NCBI GenBank assembly: GCA_036873135.1
Contig: JAPTYO010000005.1
Coordinates: forward strand, 15,788,166-15,852,165
Length of the DNA stretch: 64,000 nucleotides
From: Clarkia xantiana subsp. parviflora
Lineage: Eukaryota; Streptophyta; Magnoliopsida; Myrtales; Onagraceae
Direction: 5' to 3'
Positions within the stretch are counted from its first letter, which is position 1. Every line of letters starts with the position of its first letter. A program made the translations under genes and the position numbers. Of the stretch, positions 33,562 to 44,191 are shown piece by piece. The notes below the pieces were generated by a model, which worked only from the letters and a program-made list of their open reading frames with translations, ran no database searches and was not told the DNA's origin.

Positions 33562-36500
33562 ATGCCTTCTACTCGTTCAATGGCGGCTGGCAAGCAAAGA
33601 AGTCAAGGACAATCTGGTGGTTCCCGTCACCCCGCTGCGACAACTTTGAATTCACTACCAGAACAGGAGGAAAACCAGAACCATCCCGCTGCTGAGCTCT
33701 CCCAGACAGGGGGGCATAATGAAGGTCCCGAAGAGATTGCTGCTCAGCACCAGGGCAATAGGGAGCAGGAGGCTCCCCCAGCTGCGGACCTGACGTGGGC
33801 TGTGGCAGAAGCCATGCCTATGTTTTTGGCAGCCGTGGAGGCTCTATTGGATCGGAGAGAGGCTGCGAGGAGGCAGGAGGAGATGCCCCCGTTAGAAGAA
33901 GCGCCCCCACCAACAGAGGTTCGGAACGTACAGGAGGTTCCGCCCCGAGGCCAGGACAGGAGTAGGGTGTCCATTCATCCAGAGAGATTCGTGGTTGATG
34001 GGCCAGGACCAGTACAGCACAGGACCATTCCCCTGAATGGTCCCATCACCACCGATCAGGTGGTAAAGATCGTGAACATCTGCATGGGAGAGCAGAAGCC
34101 GCTGGTGTCGGAGCTGAGGGATCAATCTACTCATCCCTTCGTTCCTCGACTCATAGACACCCTAGCCCCGCCGGGGCTGGGTATCCCCACGATAAAGGAA
34201 TACGATGGCGAAGGAGATCCGGTTCGTCATGTCCAGAAGCACCTCATGGCGTGTCTGGGAAGAGCCCTGAATGAAGATATAGTGTGTACGCTGTTCCCGA
34301 ACACACTTGGGGAAAGAGCCATGACCTGGTTCTTTAGTCTGCCCCCAGGCTGCATCACTTGCTAGGCAGATATGCACGACCGGTTCATTCAGCAGTACCA
34401 GGGTCGTAGACGTTTGCTGAAGAGTGTGAGGTCCCTGACCCAGGTGGTACAGAGGCCCGACGAATCGCTGGCACACTATTACTAGTGGTACACCGCCAGT
34501 GTGGCGGAGATTGATGAGGAGATCTCGGAAGGCGAAACCATCCATACATTCATTCGGAACCTAACGGCCCCCTATGGTTCCGACCTAATGCACAGCGTGG
34601 CTGAGAAAGCCGTGTGGAATATGGAGGCACTACAGAAGAGGGTGAAACGGCAAATCGATGTCCAGGAGTCGAAGATAGCCGCTGGAGAGCTGGAGCCCCC
34701 GAAGTCGAATAAAGGGAAGCAGTCTGTTAAACCTTTCGACGATCGTAATTCAAAGGGTAAACACGAGGGCAGTCGGGATCGAGGCCGCACTGGTCGGAGA
34801 GATGATAGGCGTTCTTTAAGGAAGGACAAGCGGGAGGATCTCGACATTCCTCTCAACTGCTCCATGGCGGAGGTACTAACGGTCATGGAACGACAAGGTA
34901 TCTCCAGGTACCCCCCAAAGAAGGATGGAGAATTCTTAGGATCCCGCACGGATCGCTACTGCCGATTTCATCGCGCAAATGGTCACGATACCAACCATTG
35001 TCGGGAGCTGAAGAAGGAGATCGAGAAACTGATCCAGAAGGGGAAACTCAAGGAGTTCGTTGGGGATAAGCGGTGTCGGTCCCGCTCTCGGTCCCGATCG
35101 CGGTCCCGTTCCCGATCCCGCGATCGGTCCCCAAAGAAGAAGAGAACCGACCCAGAGTCATCCGGTGCTCGTAAGGAGAGACAGGGCACTATCAATGTGA
35201 TTCACGGAGGGTTTTCTGCTGGAGGTGATACTTCATCCTCCCGAGAGGTTTATGCCTCTAGAATTCCTACGGCGGTGGTGCTGGGTAAGAGGTCCCGATC
35301 CTAGACGCTGAAGGAAGAAATGGTGATCTCCTTTTCGTCGGAGGATCTCATAGGTGTGGAGACTCCGCACGATGACGCCTTGGTTGTAACCTTAGATGTA
35401 GACGGGTACGAAATGAAGCGAATTCTGATTGACGGAGGAAGCTCCTCTGATATTCTATTTATGGACGCGCTGGAGGCTATGGGAAAAACGAAGAAAGATC
35501 TGAAGGAGGCAAACTTCCCGATGGTCGGGTTCTCTGGTTCAACCTCCTATCCGCTAGGAGTAATCACCTTACCAGTGGAGTTTGGTAGCGGGTGGAAATC
35601 AGAAAGGAGAAACGTGGAGTTCGTGGTGGTTGATTCCGCGGGGACTTACAACGCTATCATCGGGAGAACCACCATCAACCCCCTGATGGCGGTTGCCTCG
35701 ACAGTGCACCAGAAGATGAAGTTCCCGACCACGGAGTCGGAGAAGTCAAGGGTGACCAGGTAGCTTCCCGAAAATGCTATGTTAACGCCACCCGGAGGAG
35801 GAGACGAGAGGCCATGACTGTCCTCCAGACGGATACAGATCCTAGAGAGGAGTTTGGGCGTCCCGCCCCCATAGAAGATCTAAAAGAAGTTGAGATTGAC
35901 GGACCCCAGAGGAAGGTGAAAATCGGGTCTGCTCTGACTGAGGAGACAGCCCAAAAATTGATTGAGTTGTTAAGGGAGTTCAAGTAGCCGTTTGCCTGGT
36001 CCCCGAGCGATATGCCAGGAATCAGCCTCGATGTGATCGTACACGAGCTGAAGATAGATCCCGCGATCAAGCCTATCACGCAGAAAAGGCGTCCGATGGG
36101 CACGGACAAGAAGATCGCGATCCAGCAGGAGGTGGGCAGGTTGCTCGATGCTGGGTTTATTAAAGAGCTCCGATTCCAGACTTGGGTCGCTAATCCAGTA
36201 CTGGTGAAGAAGAGTAATGGGAAATGGCGGATGTGTGTGGATTTCCGCGACCTGAATAAGGCTTGCCCGAAGGACTGTTACCCACTACCGAGAATCGACC
36301 AGTTGGTGGATGCCACATCGGGACATGAGCTGTTGAGCTTCATGGATGCGTATTCAGGCTACAACCAGATCAAGATGGCCAAGGAGGACGCTCCTCACAC
36401 ATCGTTTTATGCAGACAGTGACATCTATCACTACGATGTCATGCCTTACGGGTTAATCAATGCCGGGGCAACTTATCAGCGAATGGTGAATAAGTTATTT

Positions 36501-39163
36501 GGAGATATGCTGGGAGAGACCATGGAAGCTTACGTGGATGACATGCTGGTGAAGTCCCGACAAGCTGAGGATTATGTACACAACCTAGCCATGGCGTTTG
36601 AGCGGATGAGGCTTCATCAAGTTCGTTTAAACCCGACGAAATGCGCCTTCGGAGTCCACTCAGGGAAATTTTTAGGCTTTATGGTTAGCCAGAGAGGAAT
36701 TGAGGTGAATCCCGAGAAGCTGAGGGCGATTGAGGAGATGCAGTCTCCGATAAACCATTGGGAGGTGCAAGTGCTGAATGGCCGACTAGCTGCAATGAAT
36801 CGTTTCCTGTCCAAAGCTAGCGACCGATCAATGCCATTTTTTGAAGTCCTGAGAGCCAACAAGAAGTTTGAGTGGACCGACAAGTGTGAAGAAGCGTTCC
36901 AAGCACTCAAGCAGCACCTTCGCACCCTCCCGCCGTTGGCGAAACCGGTTCCAGGCGAGCCGCTCTATCTTTACTTGGCTGTTTCTGAATTTGCCATTAG
37001 CTCTGTGTTAGTGAAGGTTGTCGAGGGTAATCAAGTCCCCGTCTATTATGTAAGCAAGGCGTTTGCCAAGTCTGAATTAAATTATCCTGTCGTTGAGAAG
37101 TACCTCTTTGCGTTGATTATTACTGCTCAGAAGCTAAGGCCTTATTTCCACGCACACGAGATTACTGTGCTGACGAACCAGCCTTTGAAGCATTTTTTGA
37201 ACCGACCGGATGCGTCGGGAAGATTAGTGAAATGGGCAGTAGAGCTTAGTGAGTTTCGCATACACTTTGCTCCAAGAACGGCCATTAAGGGCCAGGCATT
37301 GGCAGATTTCATAGCAGAATCTACAGCCCCCGATCTAGAAAAAGCGGGCCAGAGAGGGCAGAGCAATCAGAACAGCCAAATGAGGAAAATACCTGGGAAA
37401 TGTACACGGATGGCTCCTCGAGTTCGGACGGATCAGGAGCTGGCTTTTTGTTGATACCACCGGGTGGAGGTGAGCCGCTCCGATACGCCTTGGCTTTAAC
37501 ATTCAAGGCCACAAACAACGAAGCGGAGTATGAGGCTCTTATCACGGGCCTGAAAATTGCTAAAGGCACTGGAGTCGATCACTTGAAAGTGAAGTGTGAC
37601 GCAGCTTTAATCGTAAACCAGGTTCAAGGGCGATACGAAGCGAGGAGCTCGATAATGAAGAAGTATCTATGCGAGGTACAAGCCCTGAAGGAGAGCTTTA
37701 AAAGCTTCGACATCGAGGCAATCCCAAGGGAGGAAAACGTAGAGGCAGACGCCTTGAGCAAATTTGCCCTGGGGGCACCTTTGGAAGAAAATCGGAAGGT
37801 GCACTTCTTGGAGAAGGTGATCTTATCGACCACCGACCCGACACAGGTGTGTGCAATTGAAGCAGGATCGGAGGAGGAGCCCACTTGGATGACCCCGATA
37901 GTCGCGTACCTGACTACGGGGGCAGTCCCCGATGACAAGGTAGTAGCTGACAGGATACGTCGGATCGCGGCTAGTTACGTGATGCTGGACAATCAGCTAT
38001 ACAAGAAGGGCTGGTTCTCGACTCCGTACTTGAAGTGTGTGGCAGAACCCGATACAAATCGAATCCTGAAGGAGGTGCATGAAGGGGTCGCGGCTTGTCA
38101 TGAAGGGGCCCGATCCATTATGAGGAAAGTGCTGAACATGGGCTATTATTGGCCTACGATGAGCAAGGAAGCGACGGCGTTGGTCCGATCCTGTGACGCG
38201 TGCCAGAGGTACGCCTCGAGTATCGTGGCTCCGACCGCTAATCTGACATCCATCAAGAGCGCTTGGCTCTTCGCGCAATGGGGCATCGACTTGGTGGGAC
38301 CTCTTCCACAAGCACAAGGTCAATGTAAGTATTTACTTGTAGCTATCGATTATTTTTCGAAATGGATAGAGGCAAAGGCGTTGATCAGCGACAATGGTCC
38401 ATATTGTGTCCAGATACGGGGAACCAGATCGTCAAGTTCCTCCAGACCCATATTGTGTCCAGATACGGGATTCCAAAGGTGGTTATCAGCTACAATGGTC
38501 CACCGTTTAACGGCTCTCAGGTGAGGGAGTATCTGGAGGAGTTGAACATCGAGCATCAGAAAGCTTCCGTTCGACATGCTCAGACTAAGGGTCAGGTGGA
38601 ATCAGCCAACAAAATCGTGATGGATGGCTTGAAGAAGGATGGATGGCCTGAAGAAGAGGGTCTATGCCTTGAAGGGCAAATGGCTGAATGAACTGGAAAA
38701 CGTGCTTTGGGCTGTTAGAACGACACCCAAATGATCAACGGGGGAGACTCCGTTTGGCCTCGTTTATGGCACGGAGGCTGTCGCCCCCGTGGAGGTAGCT
38801 GTGGTGCCCCATCGGATGAGATATTACGAGCCTCAGACGAATGAAGAAATGAGACGTCTGGACTTGGACTTACTCGAAGAGAAGAGGCGGGAAGCCGATG
38901 AAGTCCAGGCTCGAATGCGTTTGGCGACGGCCAGGTATTACAATCAGCGAGTTAAGTCCCGACAATTCTTCGTCGGGGAGCTGGTTTGGCGTCGCAACGA
39001 GTTCACCCTTTTGGATCGAATCAACAAGATGTCACCCAAATGGGAAGGACCTTACAAGGTCGTGGGGATTCCGGCCCTGAATGCATACAAGTTGGAAGAC
39101 CTCGATTGCAGAGTATTAAAGCATTCTTTTAGTGGCGAACACTTGAAGAAACACTATGCTTGA
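33562..39163 (+). pseudogene. Gy2 gag-pol polyprotein, decayed
   Basis: Same domain order as Gy1. Gag starts MPSTRSMAAGKQ. The zinc-knuckle-like segment near 34955 (CRFHRANGHDTNHC) is followed by an Arg-Ser tract near 35074-35130. Protease near 35430 carries LIDGGSSSDILF. RT (36012-37330) has YVDDMLVKS near 36532. Then come the degenerate RNase H, the archaeal-type RNase H (MYTDGSSS near 37400) and integrase to 39163. Breaks: TAG codons at 34363, 34483, 35302 and 35985, the first and third at Trp codons of Gy1; a 4-base loss near 35730; a deletion with frame change near 37350; a scrambled duplication at 38380-38500; a stop near 38732. The second catalytic Asp of integrase reads Tyr (ISYNG) near 38490. 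Not functional. Confidence 0.88.
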
Positions 39164-40590
39164 TGAAAAGTCGCCTTAAGTGGTGCCTGATGAAAAGTCG
39201 CCTTAAGTGGTGCCCGATGAAAAGTCGCCTTAAGTGGTGCCCGACGAAAAGTCGCCTTAAGTGGTGCACGATATTAAGTCGCCTTAAGTGGTGCAAGTTG
39301 AAAAGACGCCTTAAGTGGTGCACGATATAAAGTCGCCTTCAGTGGTGCACGATATTAAGTCGCCTTAAGTGGTGCAAGTTGAAAAGACGCCTTAAGTGGT
39401 GCACGATATAAAGTCGCCTTAAATGGCGCAGGTGGAAAAGTCGCCTTAAGTGGTGCACGATGTAAAGTCGCCTTCAGTGGTGCACGATATTAAGTCGCCT
39501 TAGGTGGCGCAAGTTGAAAAGACGCCTTGAGTGGTGCACGATATAAAGTCACCTTCAGTGGTGCACGATATTAAGTCGCCTTAAGTGGCGCAAGTTGAAA
39601 AGACGCCTTAAGTGGTGCACGATATAAAGTCGCCTTCAGTGGTGCACGATATTAAGTCGCCTTAGGTGGAGCAAGTTGAAAAGACGCCTTAAGTGGTGCA
39701 CGATATAAAGTCGCCTTCAGTGGTGCATGATATTAAGTCGCCTTAAATGGCGCAGGTTGAAAAGTCGCCTTAAGTGGTGCACGATGTAAAGTCGCCTTCA
39801 GTGGTGCACGATATTAAGTCGCCTTAGGTGGCGCAAGTTGAAAAGACACCTTAAGTGGTGCACGATATAAAGTCGCCTTCAGTGGTGCACGATATTAAGT
39901 CGCCTTAAGTGGCGCAAGTTGAAAAGACACCTTAAGTGGTGCACGATATAAAGTCGCCTTCAGTGGTGCACGATATTAAGTCGCCTTAAATGGCGCAGGT
40001 GGAAAAGTCGTCTTAAGTGATGCATGAGAAAAGTCGCCTTAAGTGGTGCACGAGATTAAGTTGCCTTGAGTGGTGCACGAGAAAAGCCGCCTTGAGTTGT
40101 GTACGAGAAAAGTCGCCTTGAGTGGAGCACGAGAAAAGTCGCCTTAAGTGGCGCGCGATTCTTTGATTTATTCTAAGTACTGAAAAGTCGCCTTAAGTGG
40201 TGCATAAGAATTAAGTCACCTTAAGTGGCGCAGGTTGAAAAGTTGCCTTAAGTGGTGCACGATATTAAGTCGCCTTAAGTGGCGCAAGTTGAAAAGTCGC
40301 CTTCAGTGGTGCACGATATTAAGTCGCCTTCAGTGGTGCACGATATTAAGTCACCTTAAGCGTTGCACGATGTAAAGTCGCCTTCAGTGATGCACGATAT
40401 TAAGTCGCCTTAAGTGGTGCACGATGTAAAGTCGCCTTCAGTGGTGCACGATATTAAGTCGCCTTAAGTGGCGCAGGTTGAAAAGTCGCCTTAAGTGGTG
40501 CACGATGTAAAGTCGCTTTCAGTGGTGCACGATATTAAGTCGCCTTAAGTGGTGCACGAGATAAAATCGTCTTAAGTGATGTACGAGAAT
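39164..40590 (+). repeat. Gy2 tandem repeat array, about 30-bp unit
   Basis: About 45 units built on AAGTCGCCTTAAGTGGTGCA followed by a variable GATATTA, GATATAA, GATGTAA or AGTTGAAA. From 39270 to 40000 three unit variants recur in fixed order, giving a higher-order period near 93 bp. The last 500 bases are more irregular. The array sits between the pol stop and the antisense gene. Confidence 0.92.
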
Positions 40591-40752
40591 ATCTTAAGTA
40601 TCGAGGTTTCGACTTAAGAAAGTATAGTAAAGCCACTGGGAGAAGTGCAATGAAAGAATCGGAACTAAGAAAGTCTGATATTAATGGGGCTCGAAGGCCC
40701 GATGATTACAAAAGGAGGAGAATACAAAGATTCTAGCGATAAGCAATTAGGC

Positions 40753-41154
40753 CTAATCCTTGTTAGCGACATCAACGGGAACAGGGTCCGCAAGGTCTAT
40801 GGCAGAAGGCTCCACAGGGTCAGCCGCTGGAGGATTGGCTATCGGGGTCATGGGATCGAGGAGTTTCCGATGAAGAAGTAGCTCCTCTTCACTCTGAACT
40901 TGTGGTATGCATTTCCGGCCTTGAGCATCGGCTTCTCTGGTGGAAATGATACATTCTTCCCGGAGAGCTGCATCATAAGCAGTGCTGAAAATTTCGTTCA
41001 GAACATAGTCGAAGTTGAAAGGCTTCGTTCCCTCGAAACCAGACCCACTGTCTGAAATCAGCCATTGAAAGGGACGTTAGGTTTTTCCGGAAAATTACAA
41101 TCAAACTAAGAAAAGATGAAGGCGAACAATAGAGAAGAAACCCTTACCTGACAT
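40753..41154 (-). CDS. Gy2 compact antisense gene, two exons
   Basis: Exon 1 is 41154-41148 (ATGTCAG), joined across an intron 41147-41052 (donor GTAAGG, acceptor GATTTCAG) to exon 2, 41051-40753, which ends in TAG. The joined frame is open and gives about 102 residues. Its N-terminal part (NEIFSTAYDAALREECIIS) matches the start of the Gy1 product (NEISEGSYEAALREGCITS), and the splice position and phase are the same. The central globular and coiled-coil parts are missing. The C-terminal Pro/Ala/Asp-rich tail resembles the Gy1 tail. It lies next to a TATA box at 41284-41296. The internal loss looks in frame, because the short product is still open although gag-pol of the same element is riddled with stops. 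Confidence 0.6.
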
Positions 41155-41283
41155 GATAATTGGAGGATGGAAGAATGAACCTGACATTGCCGGAAAGATG
41201 GCCGAAGAAACACTAAGGTCTCAAGAGTTGCAGAAAGCTTTCGAAAATTTGTAGATGATAAGAGGAAACTGTACCCTGGGTAA

Positions 41284-41296
41284 GGATTTATAGGCG
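41284..41296 (-). promoter_or_regulatory. TATA box of the Gy2 antisense gene
   Basis: On the minus strand CCTATAAATCC lies about 130 bases upstream of the ATG at 41154, as in Gy1. Positions 41300-41655, up to the polypurine tract, hold no other feature. Confidence 0.5.
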
Positions 41297-41660
41297 AAGA
41301 GGACAGTCGAAGGGGCGCTTTAATCTGAACCGTCGAAGTTGAAGCGTTCTAATCTAGACCGTTGAGATGAAACGTGCAGAATAGCAGCAGGTGCAATGAT
41401 GAAATAGCCTGAAAAGCACTTTTCAGTAAAAGCAGACACAGAGAATCAGGCACGGGTACTGATGACGTCACTTCGTTATCTACTGCATTTAATGACTGGG
41501 GAGCCGGGGAGTCCCCTCGGATTTGGCAGTTATCCACAAAGCATCGAGGAAACGTGAAGGAGAAGACTAGTATTGAGTGACTATGCCAAGGGAAAGATCC
41601 CCGATTCCAATGTCGGGAGATTGGGAGTTGGAAGACACGACGAACTAAAAGTCCCTCATG

Positions 41661-41673
41661 TCTTGGGGGCAAA
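41661..41673 (+). promoter_or_regulatory. Polypurine tract of Gy2
   Basis: TCTTGGGGGCAAA directly before the TG of the 3' LTR, identical to the Gy1 tract. Confidence 0.75.
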
Positions 41674-41688
41674 TGATGGGTTCGACTA
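41674..41688 (+). repeat. 3' LTR of Gy2, first 15 bases
   Basis: TGATGGGTTCGACTA equals the first 15 bases of the 5' LTR. The last five (gacta, 41684-41688) are the target duplication of Gy3, repeated at 51919-51923. Confidence 0.9.
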
Positions 41689-42510
41689 TGTTAAGTTATG
41701 AAATCTAGGTCAACGGGGTGTCGGCTTTGATCTCACTCCTTACGGGGGATGTGTGCGATCTGGTGTTCCTGAGTTACCCTGCCTTAGCTTATCTTCTTCT
41801 TTCCTTCCTTCCTTCCTTTTCTTCTTCTCTCCTTCTACCCTGCAGAAGGGGCAATACCAGACACGGAGGGGGGGGGGGGGGGGTGCCTGGTGAACCCTCT
41901 CCGATGCCTAAGTCAGTATTCTTCTAGAGAGATAAAGCTAGAGAGATGTCAGAGCTGAAATGTCCAAATGGCCAAGATGATCAAATGAGTTGTGAAGGTG
42001 GGGTATTTATAGGCAACGGTGTCATTAAGGTGGCTTAATGACATCGTTAACCTTTAAACACAGTTAATTACCCTCTAAGCGTGTGATTAAGACCTTAGGA
42101 TTCGGAGGAGGCAGGCGGAGTGGACCGAGCATGGGAGTCCGAAGGTGGTGTCAGGGCCCTTGGGGGGGAGAAATCCGACCTCCAAGGGTAGGGGTTGGGT
42201 GAGGGCACCCAACCCCTCCTAGGGAGGGTGGGGTTGGCCAACCCCATCCCTCCTAGGAGGGATCGGGTTGGCCGACCCGATGAGAGATCGGGTTGGTCCA
42301 CCCGATCTCCCCTAGGGGAGGTCGGGTGTGGCCACCCAACCTCACCTAGGTGAGTTCGTCTCTGCCGGACGGGCGCTTCGGCCCCGTCCGAGCCGTCGAT
42401 GTTCTCGCGAAGTGTCCGGGTTGAAGTTTCGATTTATAATCGGTGATGGGACGATAAAAATACAACGGTTTGGAAGTCAACGGGTTCAAATTGGGCGTAT
42501 ATCCATCACA
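41689..42510 (-). repeat. 3' LTR of Gy3
   Basis: On the minus strand it starts TGTGATGGATATACGCCC at 42510 and ends CATAACTTAACA at 41689. A minus-strand TATA box (CCTATAAATACC) is near 42005, followed by AGGCATCGGAGAGGG and a C run. The U3 holds a series of hairpins built on TTGGCCAACC and CCTCCTAGGAGG (about 42190-42355). Confidence 0.88.
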
Positions 42511-42525
42511 TGCCCCCGAGTCAAC
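42511..42525 (-). promoter_or_regulatory. Polypurine tract of Gy3
   Basis: On the minus strand GACTCGGGGGCA lies directly before the LTR start at 42510. It fixes the left LTR as the true 3' LTR of a minus-strand element. Confidence 0.7.
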
Positions 42526-44191
42526 CAATGGCCTAACCCTTGATTGACTCTATTTTAGGATGGTATAACACGCGCAATTTGAAACCGAGGTTTTACCTTC
42601 TTTGTCTGAATGTTTGCTTACCCATGGATGCGTGCCTCTGACTCTGCCCCCTGTCTAATGAGATAGAGGAATTGTAAACGTCAGACTAGCACGGACGTGT
42701 GCCTAGGCATGCGTCCGTCTGAGATAGGAGTAATAAACTTATCCTCACTATAGATGCATACTCAAAAAATACACACTTGCACAGGGGTGTGATACGAATG
42801 CAACTAAATAACTTATACTTCAATTTCGTGCCGGGATTCCATCTAAGTGAGGAAAAATTAATTTTGGCCAAAAATTTTCCTAAGTATGGAATGCTCCAAA
42901 AATAAAACTAACTTGATAGTTTTCTAAGTGTAGAGATATACTTAGCTATAGGTGAAAGGGATAAAAATGATGATTTTTCCTTGACCTTTAGATTTTATTT
43001 AAAGCTAGATGGATGGTGGTGATTAAACCCCTCTAAAAAACCCTATCATCCTTTTAACATAGAAAGGAGTTAGAAAAATACCTCAAAGAATCACCATAGC
43101 CCCCATCTTCCCTATTCACTAACCCTTGGAGAGCAAGAAAAGTTTTGAGAGCACCCCCAAGGTTAGGGCCGGCCAGAATTCCGGTGGGAACCTGAAATTC
43201 CGGCCAGCAGTTTGATCGGGACCGTCGACGGGAGGAAAACCAGCCGGAGGTGGCGACGCACCCTCAGGCGGAGGTGGCTGACAGCGACGCGGGAGTAGGA
43301 CGAGCCAGCAGATCGGAGTGACGACGGCGTGGGATTGGCGATTGGCTAGGCACGGCAGCTCCGACCAGCTATCACCGGGACGCGACGAAGGCGAGGCGAC
43401 TGGGTCCTGCTCCGGCGACGGCGGCTGACGGTGGTGTGGGGTGTGTCGAAGGCGACAGGGGCCGCCATTCACGACGACGGGGGGGTCCACCACTTCGACG
43501 GACGGCCACGGCAGCGGGACGGGCGAGGACGGACGTGGCTTGACTCCGGCGGCGGAAAGATTGAAGCTCCGGCGGCGAAAAAATCACAGCTCCGGCGAGG
43601 GAGGTGATTCCGGCCAGCTTCACAATTTAAAATCCGGACCCGTTTATCACATCGGGTCGGGTTTTCCGAAGGTCCACTCTTTTCCTTTCCGTTACCGTGT
43701 AAAACGTTGATTTTTGGATCGTTGATATTTGATTGCCGATGCTTGATTGCCGATGCCTGATTGCCGAAATTTAAATGAATGTGGGATTGCCGTAGATAGC
43801 CGTTGGTAGTTGTGGATTTTGGGGAAAAATGTTTGCCGGTCGTCCGGCTATGGTTTTCTGTCCGATTGGGCTATCCCGGTCTTGAATTTGATGTCGTACC
43901 GCCGTTGATGTATTATTCCTTGTTGGAGGGTATAACAGTATTTTTTTCCAAGACCCGACCTTAGGCTCGGATAAAATTATTTGACTTGGTTGTTGTGGTG
44001 TGCTTGGCTCATGTTGACTGTTTTTGCTGGGTGTCTTTGGATTTTTGATCGTTGTCGTTGGTCGGGTGTCGGAGTATTTCCGGTTCTTCGGAAATTTTCC
44101 TTGTCTTGATATTTGTCGTGTCGTGGCAGGTACTATACTCCTGGTGGTGTCCGCGTACGCAGACTCTTCAGAGACGTCGTATTCTCCGAAG
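42526..44191 (+). other. Upstream region of the Gy3 antisense gene
   Basis: No accepted gene. Positions 43100-43630 are GC-rich with many CCGGCG and GACGGCGG steps and contain overlapping short ORFs on both strands, typical of a GC-rich leader. Positions 43730-43775 repeat GATTGCCGATGC three times. Confidence 0.45.

Noticed and set aside
39164..40590. Possible CRISPR array (regular short repeats)
   Set aside because: Units are adjacent without unique spacers, no cas genes are present, and the context is a plant retrotransposon.
43119..43710. Overlapping ORFs of 83-124 residues
   Set aside because: Same reason: a GC-rich, CCGGCG-repeated leader. Neither strand gives a recognisable protein.
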